The translations under genes were made by a program, and so were the position numbers. Below the pieces are notes generated by a model, which did not search any database, was not told the origin of the DNA, and worked only from the letters and a program-made list of their open reading frames with translations. A DNA stretch of 17,157 nt, from NCBI GenBank assembly GCA_934155625.1, contig CAKPHD010000034.1:1-17157 (forward strand), written 5' to 3'. Below are positions 13,276 through 17,157 of the stretch, one piece after another. Position 1 is the stretch's first letter; each line of letters starts with the position of its first letter. Source of the stretch: an uncultured Clostridia bacterium (GTDB taxonomy: Bacteria > Bacillota > Clostridia > TANB77 > CAG-508).

Positions 13276-14352
13276 CTATTTTACATATTCATTTAATGGT
13301 TTTACTTTAAATGTTAATTCTCCAAATTCACAAGTTGGAACATATCCAGGTTTTGAATTTATAACATCTGGAATTCTATTTACTACAGAACCACAAGTTA
13401 ACTCTACTGTTGCTGGTTTTGCTACAACTATCGTTGTATCTGGCTCTCCATATACAGTCCATTCATTTTTATCAAATTCATCTGGAGCATATACTTTACC
13501 AATGCATTCACTTTCTATTGTTATTCCTTCTTCTGTTTCTGTTGTAACAACTGCACTCATTCCTGTTGCATCTCCTGCTTTTACTGTCATTCCTAGTGTT
13601 GAAGAATATAAATCTTCTTTATATGTTTGTGGTACACATTTTTGTCTTTGTGATTTTACTGTTAATCCTAATTTTTCACAAAGCCATCCATTTACATTCC
13701 ACATGTATGATGGTAAATATTCTCCACTTTCTATAATTTTTTGTCTTTCTTCATCACTTATTTTATCAACTGATGCAACTTCTTTATCAAATGCTTCTAA
13801 TGTAAGTCCAGCACCATGTGCTTTAGCAAGAGCTATTCCATATTCTTCTACATTATAGCTTGAACTTCCTTTGATTTTTGTTATTTTTTGTGTTGAACCT
13901 GCAATTGATGAAATTAATTGTCCCCAATATATATCTTGATATCCACTTCCTGTGATTGTACAATTATTTTTCTTTGCTAATTCATCTATTTTGTTTGTTA
14001 ATGTTGGGTTTGAATTTTCTGGATAAAATGCTTCCTCACATGTTGTAATTGCATTTATCCCTAATTCTGCACATAACATTAATGGATTTTCCAAATCTTT
14101 TATTAAACTCATTGTTGTTACTATTGCTACATCTGGTTTTACTTCTTGTAACATTTTTCTTGCATTTTCTGCACTTGTTACTGTTACTCCTTTATTTTCT
14201 GTTCCTAATATTTCTCCAATGTCTTTTCCTATTACATTTGGATTTACATCAATAGCACCTACTATTTCTGCTCCTTTTTCATACACATATCTCATTGTGT
14301 ATAAACTCATTTTGCCTACTCCATATTGAACTACTCTAATTTTTCTTTCCAT
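13276..14352 (-). CDS. 2,4-diaminopentanoate dehydrogenase-like NAD(P)-dependent oxidoreductase
   Basis: The protein has 358 residues from the ATG at 14350-14352 (MERKIRVVQYGVGKMS); AGGAGG lies 7 bases before it, and the longer frame to 14388 is not needed. The N-terminal Rossmann fold has VVQYGVGKMS (7-16, GxGxxS) and the acidic end of strand two in VGAIDVNPNVIGKDIGEILG (in part, 32-51). KPDVAIVTTMS and NAITTCEEAFYP follow, the order seen in dihydrodipicolinate-reductase-like enzymes. The family includes the Ord enzyme of clostridial ornithine fermentation, which splits 2,4-diaminopentanoate to 2-amino-4-oxopentanoate and ammonia. None of the other ornithine-pathway genes is nearby, so this activity is a family guess. 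Other amine or amino-acid dehydrogenase activity is equally possible. It is a single-gene unit with its own promoter and terminator. Confidence 0.75.
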   Translation of the reverse strand: MERKIRVVQYGVGKMSLYTMRYVYEKGAEIVGAIDVNPNVIGKDIGEILGTENKGVTVTSAENARKMLQEVKPDVAIVTTMSLIKDLENPLMLCAELGINAITTCEEAFYPENSNPTLTNKIDELAKKNNCTITGSGYQDIYWGQLISSIAGSTQKITKIKGSSSYNVEEYGIALAKAHGAGLTLEAFDKEVASVDKISDEERQKIIESGEYLPSYMWNVNGWLCEKLGLTVKSQRQKCVPQTYKEDLYSSTLGMTVKAGDATGMSAVVTTETEEGITIESECIGKVYAPDEFDKNEWTVYGEPDTTIVVAKPATVELTCGSVVNRIPDVINSKPGYVPTCEFGELTFKVKPLNEYVK

Positions 14353-14433
14353 CGAAAGACCTCCTATTCTGCCAATTCTGGCTTGCAAAATTTTGCTTTA
14401 AATTACATTTTTTTGCAATTTACTGCTAGACAT

Positions 14434-14462
14434 ATTTTATCAATATTGTTTCCATTTTTCAA
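14434..14462 (-). promoter_or_regulatory. Promoter of the DAP-dehydrogenase-like gene
   Basis: On the minus strand TTGAAA (14457-14462) and TAAAAT (14434-14439) are 17 bases apart. The leader of about 75 bases contains two short palindromes, GCAAAATTTTGC and GCCAGAATTGGC, just before the ribosome site; no known riboswitch was recognised. Confidence 0.6.
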
Positions 14463-14500
14463 TATTTTATTTGAATATTTTTACATTTTAAATAACAATA

Positions 14501-14520
14501 GAGCTATGTTTCCATAGCTC
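14501..14520 (-). terminator. Short hairpin after a stranded gene tail
   Basis: GAGCTATG (14501-14508) pairs with CATAGCTC (14513-14520) around a TTTC loop. On the minus strand it is followed only by a weak U-rich stretch (TATTGTTATTT). It lies 24 bases after the stop of the fragment at 14544-14597 and may have been its terminator. Confidence 0.45.
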
Positions 14521-14543
14521 ATATTTTGCAAAACTTTATTTTC

Positions 14544-14597
14544 CTATTTTTCATCAACAATTTCAATTATATCTTCGTCTTTATTTTCAAGATTACT
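14544..14597 (-). pseudogene. Possible C-terminal remnant of a deleted gene
   Basis: On the minus strand a 17-codon frame reads SNLENKDEDIIEIVDEK and ends at TAG 14544-14546. An acidic end of this kind is typical of a real protein C-terminus, and a hairpin follows shortly after, as at other gene ends here. There is no start codon or upstream coding sequence, because TAA closes the frame at 14598-14600. In AT-rich DNA a frame this short can arise by chance, so confidence is low. The parent protein cannot be identified. Confidence 0.3.
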
Positions 14598-14631
14598 TTA
14601 TTTTGAAATTTAAAATTAGATTAAAACTTTG

Positions 14632-14675
14632 AAAAAATAATACCAAGAGAAATCTTCACATAACTCTTGGTATTA
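14632..14675 (-). terminator. Terminator of tRNA-Leu
   Basis: TAATACCAAGAG (14638-14649) pairs with CTCTTGGTATTA (14664-14675), a 12-bp stem. On the minus strand it is followed by six U residues. It lies 7 bases after the CCA end of the tRNA. Confidence 0.85.
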
Positions 14676-14682
14676 CTATACT

Positions 14683-14766
14683 TGGTGCGGATGAGAGGAC
14701 TTGAACCTCCACGTCGTTGACACTGGTTCCTAAGACCAGCGCGTCTGCCAGTTCCGCCACATCCGC
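14683..14766 (-). tRNA. tRNA-Leu, anticodon UAG
   Basis: This is an 84-base class II tRNA with an encoded CCA end. The acceptor stem GCGGATG pairs with CATCCGC, followed by discriminator A and CCA (14683-14685). The D arm contains GGCAGAC. The anticodon stem CTGGT/ACCAG encloses the loop CTTAGGA, giving anticodon TAG (reads CUN, mainly CUA). A long variable arm (about GTGTCAACGAC) and the T arm GGAGGTTCAAGTCCTC follow. The long variable arm and the anticodon both say leucine. It has its own promoter and terminator. No duplicated 3' end was seen that would mark an integration site. Confidence 0.97.
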
Positions 14767-14786
14767 ATCTTCAACTGACAATAAAT

Positions 14787-14815
14787 ATAATACCATATTT
14801 AAAATCCAATGTCAA
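14787..14815 (-). promoter_or_regulatory. Promoter of tRNA-Leu
   Basis: A perfect TTGACA (14810-14815) and TATTAT (14787-14792) are 17 bases apart on the minus strand, with transcription starting near 14780, about 14 bases before the mature tRNA. Confidence 0.85.
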
Positions 14816-14846
14816 TAATTTTCAAAAAGAAAATTCAATTTTTTCT

Positions 14847-14877
14847 GGTACCGATGGGACCGGTTCTTAAAAGTACC
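14847..14877. repeat. Single copy of the GGGACCGGTTCT-family repeat
   Basis: Bases 14847-14869 are identical over 23 positions to 8431-8453. The opposite arm is replaced by a short AAAAGTACC, so only a 5-bp stem GGTAC (14847-14851) / GTACC (14873-14877) can form. It sits between the divergent promoters of tRNA-Leu and the RelA/SpoT-like gene, 2 bases before the -35 of the latter. Confidence 0.85.
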
Positions 14878-14879
14878 AT

Positions 14880-14908
14880 TTGCTTTATATTACATTATAT
14901 GGTATAAT
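14880..14908 (+). promoter_or_regulatory. Extended -10 promoter of the RelA/SpoT-like gene
   Basis: TATAAT (14903-14908) is preceded by TGG, forming an extended -10 element. A weak -35 (TTGCTT, 14880-14885) lies 17 bases upstream. The message would have a leader of about 40 bases. Confidence 0.65.
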
Positions 14909-14954
14909 ATTTATGTAACCGAATATTTGTCAATGTAATTGAAAGGAGAAAAAC

Positions 14955-15863
14955 GTGACAAAAAAAGAACAACTATTAGGAAATCTTTTTCGGGAGGCAA
15001 TTTATACAGCTGGTAATGTTCCCGAATTTTTAGAAATTTTTAGCAAGAAAATATCTGAAAATTTTGATTCAGATGACTTTCTTATTTTACAGTTAGGTTC
15101 ACAACTATATGAATCTGCTCAAATAAGAAAAAATGATGCAACTTACATGAAAATGCAATCATTAATTAGTACTGAATGTTATAACCTTATATCATCTAAA
15201 TATACTAATTTAAATTTTTGCTCATCTCAAAGATTCAAAAGTGCTCTTAGTGAAATCTATAAGCGCTGTGAAAGAATCTTTGATGAAGGTCGGTCACCTG
15301 AAATTCGAGACCTCATCGCATCAAAAATAATAATTCTTGCTGAAGAAACGCAGGAAACATTAAGTTATGAATATAAAATTGTTTCAGATACAATGAAACA
15401 TTTTTCATATCTTAATTCCCAAAAGGATTTTCCTCTTTCAGTAAATTTGGTAGGTCCTGACAAGCAAGTTACCAAAAGTAATTTTTCTCATGAAAAACAT
15501 CCCAATATTTTACTTCCAGATGAGAAAATTATATTACCTGGTTTGTCTGTTTTAGGAAAAGACTATATATCTCAACCAAAAACACATGGTTATCAAGCAT
15601 TTCATAGCTCGTACGAATTGATGTTTAAATCAAATCCTACGCGAAAAATCTTTTCTGAGATACAGGTTACAACTATATCCCAGTCAAACTATGAACCTGC
15701 TAATCATGATAAGTACAAACAAAAAAGAAATCAAAAGTGGGACGAAGTCTTTGCTTTTGACGAAAACAAGGTTCATATCGCAGGATATTATCCTCAATAT
15801 GCAGTTGATTATTCAGGACTCATAACACCTCTGTACATAACAGAGAAAAATAAGACTTTTTAA
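14955..15863 (+). CDS. RelA/SpoT-domain protein (divergent alarmone-synthetase-like)
   Basis: The protein has 302 residues and starts at GTG, with AAAGGAG 6 bases upstream. It has a RelA/SpoT nucleotidyltransferase fold without a hydrolase half. RFKSALSEIYKRCER (93-107) corresponds to the basic ATP-binding segment, and IRDLIASKIII (117-127) to the 'yDliaiR' motif with the metal-binding Asp at 119. GKDYISQPKTHGYQAFHSSY (201-220) corresponds to 'kDYI..PK.nGYqSlHt', with the acceptor-binding Tyr at 213. SEIQVTT (234-240) corresponds to 'EiQiRT', with Glu235. Key acidic and Tyr positions are kept, but the Arg of two motifs is altered (SKI for IR, VTT for IRT). An N-terminal helical region (1-90) and a C-terminal extension (about 260-302) flank it. 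Possible roles are (p)ppGpp or ppApp synthesis, or toxSAS-type tRNA pyrophosphorylation; no antitoxin gene is adjacent. It stands alone with its own promoter and terminator. Confidence 0.8.
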   Translation: MTKKEQLLGNLFREAIYTAGNVPEFLEIFSKKISENFDSDDFLILQLGSQLYESAQIRKNDATYMKMQSLISTECYNLISSKYTNLNFCSSQRFKSALSEIYKRCERIFDEGRSPEIRDLIASKIIILAEETQETLSYEYKIVSDTMKHFSYLNSQKDFPLSVNLVGPDKQVTKSNFSHEKHPNILLPDEKIILPGLSVLGKDYISQPKTHGYQAFHSSYELMFKSNPTRKIFSEIQVTTISQSNYEPANHDKYKQKRNQKWDEVFAFDENKVHIAGYYPQYAVDYSGLITPLYITEKNKTF

Positions 15864-15875
15864 AGTTCATTGACA

Positions 15876-15914
15876 AACCCACCTGAGTCATTTTTCAGGT
15901 GGGTTCATTTTTTA
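15876..15914 (+). terminator. Terminator of the RelA/SpoT-like gene
   Basis: AACCCACCTGA (15876-15886) pairs perfectly with TCAGGTGGGTT (15895-15905), followed by CATTTTTTAT. It is a strong intrinsic terminator on the plus strand. Its U-run on the other strand is short, so it serves the convergent methyltransferase less well. Confidence 0.9.
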
Positions 15915-16502
15915 TCATTTTATTTTACTTACAGCAAGTCCATCTCCAACTTCTAAAATTTCAGTTTCAATATTAGGATTTTCTGTAACCTCTTTTATAT
16001 ATTCACGCAAATTTCTAACAGCTGTACGTTGTTTATGTTTATTATAATCACTCATAACATAACCTTTGTATAAAATATTATCTGCTAGTATAATTCCTGT
16101 TGGTTTTATCATTCTTAAAGCTTCTTTTAGGAAAAATGGATATTTTCCTTTTGCTGCATCTATAAATACCACATCATATTTTTCATCTAATGTTGGCAAA
16201 ATTTCAACTGCATCTCCTTCATATATTTTTATTTTGTCTTCAACACCAACATTTTTTATATTTATTTTCGCTTCAGCAATTCTCTCTTCATCTCTTTCTA
16301 TTGTGTCTATTCTTCCACCTTCTTGTAAATATTCTGAAAAACACATTGCTGAATATCCTACAGCTGTACCTATTTCTAATATCTTTGTAGGTTTAACTTC
16401 TTTTAGTATTTTATCTACTACTTCTAATGTATCATCCATAATTATAGGAATATGCTCTTCTAATGCTTTTTGTTTTATTTTTTGCAATTCTTCCTTATTC
16501 AC
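15915..16502 (-). CDS. trmR: O-methyltransferase, TrmR/YrrM-like
   Basis: This is a 195-residue SAM-dependent class I methyltransferase of the COMT-like (COG4122) family. In Bacillus subtilis the YrrM/TrmR member methylates 5-hydroxyuridine at tRNA position 34; orthology here is inferred. The SAM loop is KILEIGTAVGYSAM (40-53), the ribose-binding acid is Glu69 in IDTIERDEER, and the metal-binding residues are expected at Asp115 (VFIDAAKGKY, 112-121) and Asp141-Asn142 (ILADNILYKG). The motifs are intact and the length is normal, though the N-terminal helix is short (family members are often 210-220). The start is GTG at 16500-16502 with AGGAGGG about 10 bases upstream. It lies about 97 bases after typA with no clear promoter of its own, so readthrough from typA is likely. 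Confidence 0.88.
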   Translation of the reverse strand: MNKEELQKIKQKALEEHIPIIMDDTLEVVDKILKEVKPTKILEIGTAVGYSAMCFSEYLQEGGRIDTIERDEERIAEAKINIKNVGVEDKIKIYEGDAVEILPTLDEKYDVVFIDAAKGKYPFFLKEALRMIKPTGIILADNILYKGYVMSDYNKHKQRTAVRNLREYIKEVTENPNIETEILEVGDGLAVSKIK

Positions 16503-16549
16503 TTTTAATTATCCCTCCTACAAAACACAAATTAATTCAAAATTAAAGT

Positions 16550-16581
16550 GGCGGTTCTCATATATTATATACGTAACCGCC
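16550..16581 (-). terminator. Hairpin behind typA
   Basis: GGCGGTT (16550-16556) pairs with AACCGCC (16575-16581) with an 18-base loop that can itself pair in part (TATATA/TATATG). On the minus strand it is followed by ACTTTAATTTTG, so the U-run is poor. It may be a partial terminator that lets some transcription reach the methyltransferase gene. Confidence 0.5.
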
Positions 16582-16598
16582 TTAATATCATATTATAA

Positions 16599-17157
16599 TT
16601 ATGCTTTATTAGCGTTTCTTGCTGCTCTTTCTCTTTCTTTATTGTCTAATATTTTCTTTCTTAATCTAATTGATTTTGGTGTAACTTCAACAAGTTCATC
16701 ATCTTGAATAAATTCAATAGCTTTTTCAAGTGACATTTGGATTGGTGGTACTAATCTTAAAGCATCATCAGATCCAGAAGCTCTTGTATTTGTTAAATGT
16801 TTTTCTTTACATACATTTATAGCTAAATCTTCACTTCTTGAATTCAATCCAACAATCATTCCTTCATATACATCAACACCAGGACCGATGAATAATTCAC
16901 CTTTGTCTTGAGCATTGTATAAACCATATGTTATTGATGTTCCGTTTTCAAATGCTACAATTGTTCCTCTAACACGTGCAACAACTTCACCTTTGAATGG
17001 CTCATAAGAATCGAATATACTATTCATTATTCCTTCACCTTTTGTATCTGTAAGGAATTCTGTTCTATATCCAATTAATCCTCTTGCTGGAATCTTAAAT
17101 TCTATTTTTGTATGTCCTACTTCTGCTGGTTCCATGTTAACCATTTCACCTTTTCTT
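16599..17157 (-). CDS. typA: Ribosome-binding GTPase TypA/BipA, C-terminal part (5' end outside window)
   Basis: The last 186 codons of a translational GTPase of the EF-G/LepA class are visible, about 30% of a usual 600-residue protein. The GTPase domain itself lies beyond the right edge. Visible parts are the end of the EF-G domain-V-like module (KIPARGLIGYRTEFLTDTKG, GEGIMNSIFDSYEPFKGEV) and the TypA-specific C-terminal domain (TSITYGLYNAQDKGELFIGP, MIVGLNSRSEDLAINVCKEK, LTNTRASGSDDALRLVPP, EFIQDDELVEVTP), ending KKILDNKERERAARNANKA. TypA binds the 70S ribosome in the factor site and is needed for growth at low temperature and for late 50S assembly in several bacteria. The frame is open to the window edge, with MVNMEP near 17144 being an internal methionine rather than a start. 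Confidence 0.96.
   Translation of the reverse strand, partial: RKGEMVNMEPAEVGHTKIEFKIPARGLIGYRTEFLTDTKGEGIMNSIFDSYEPFKGEVVARVRGTIVAFENGTSITYGLYNAQDKGELFIGPGVDVYEGMIVGLNSRSEDLAINVCKEKHLTNTRASGSDDALRLVPPIQMSLEKAIEFIQDDELVEVTPKSIRLRKKILDNKERERAARNANKA

Noticed and set aside
13181..13858. Plus-strand open frame of 225 codons opposite the DAP-dehydrogenase-like gene
   Set aside because: It lies almost wholly antisense to a gene with clear Rossmann motifs, runs through that gene's terminator, and has no ribosome site; long antisense frames are expected opposite such genes.
14353..14430. Riboswitch in the leader of the DAP-dehydrogenase-like gene
   Set aside because: Only two short palindromes are present; no conserved riboswitch core was recognised and there is no room for a terminator/antiterminator pair.
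14683..14766. tRNA-Leu as an integration site for the RelA/SpoT-like gene
   Set aside because: The gene lies at the 5' side of the tRNA, no copy of the tRNA 3' end was found elsewhere in the window, and there is no integrase.
6155..14877. CRISPR array from the repeated GGACCGGTTCT units
   Set aside because: There are only one or two units per site, in mixed orientation, without regular spacers and without cas genes.
4107..16581. Relation between the palindrome centre (TATGTAACCGCG at 4128-4139) and the hairpin behind typA (TACGTAACCGCC at 16570-16581)
   Set aside because: The match is limited to about ten bases and does not extend into the arms; it is probably chance.
16066..16707. Plus-strand open frame of 213 codons opposite the methyltransferase and typA
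   Set aside because: It crosses two recognised genes on the other strand and the hairpin between them, and has no family match or ribosome site.

Overview
The window is AT-rich (roughly 30% G+C by eye). It has low-GC Gram-positive promoters (TTGACA-17-TATAAT type), strong AGGAGG-type ribosome sites, frequent hairpin-plus-U-run terminators and an H-type (SipW/ER-like) signal peptidase. The families present (XRE/DUF2975 pair, YlmH, TrmR-like methyltransferase, TypA, 2,4-diaminopentanoate dehydrogenase-like protein) point to Bacillota, most likely an AT-rich Clostridia of the uncultured gut type. Genus cannot be told from this window. TGA is used as a stop, so the standard code applies.

Layout. 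(1) 1-2681, minus strand: one transcription unit that starts at a near-consensus promoter and encodes a SipW-type signal peptidase followed by at least four small secreted proteins with similar N-terminal signals; the last one runs off the left edge. A broken reading frame that looks like the tail of such a secreted protein sits in the leader. (2) 2749-4187: a DUF6688-like membrane protein, a terminator behind it, and a 127-bp nested palindrome in front of it. (3) 4197-6104, minus: a four-gene operon from one promoter: DUF2809-like membrane protein, DUF2975 membrane protein, small XRE regulator and an anchored protein of unknown function. (4) 6228-8022, minus: a family-2 glycosyltransferase and a membrane protein of unknown function. 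(5) 8047-8504: a small cysteine-rich membrane protein and a perfect 28-bp hairpin. (6) 8522-9795, plus: tsaB-rimI, covering tRNA t6A biosynthesis and ribosomal protein acetylation. (7) 9801-13147, minus: a polyprenol/phytol-kinase-like gene coupled to ylmH, and a patatin-like lipase followed by a DUF308 protein. (8) 13225-14462, minus: a DAP-dehydrogenase-like oxidoreductase. (9) 14544-14815: a stranded gene tail with its own hairpin, then tRNA-Leu(UAG) with promoter and terminator. (10) 14847-15914, plus: a RelA/SpoT-domain protein. (11) 15915-17157, minus: a TrmR-like O-methyltransferase and the 3' end of typA/bipA.

The right half is mostly housekeeping (translation, tRNA modification, lipid metabolism). 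The left half is more accessory (secreted proteins, orphan membrane proteins, sugar transfer). A dispersed quasi-palindromic repeat with the core GGGACCGGTTCT occurs five times at three intergenic sites: as a self-pairing direct pair, as a perfect inverted pair, and as a single copy. This repeat family, the nested palindrome at 4061-4187, the SipW cluster and the divergent alarmone-synthetase-like gene are the most notable items. No CRISPR array, transposase, integrase or phage gene was seen.
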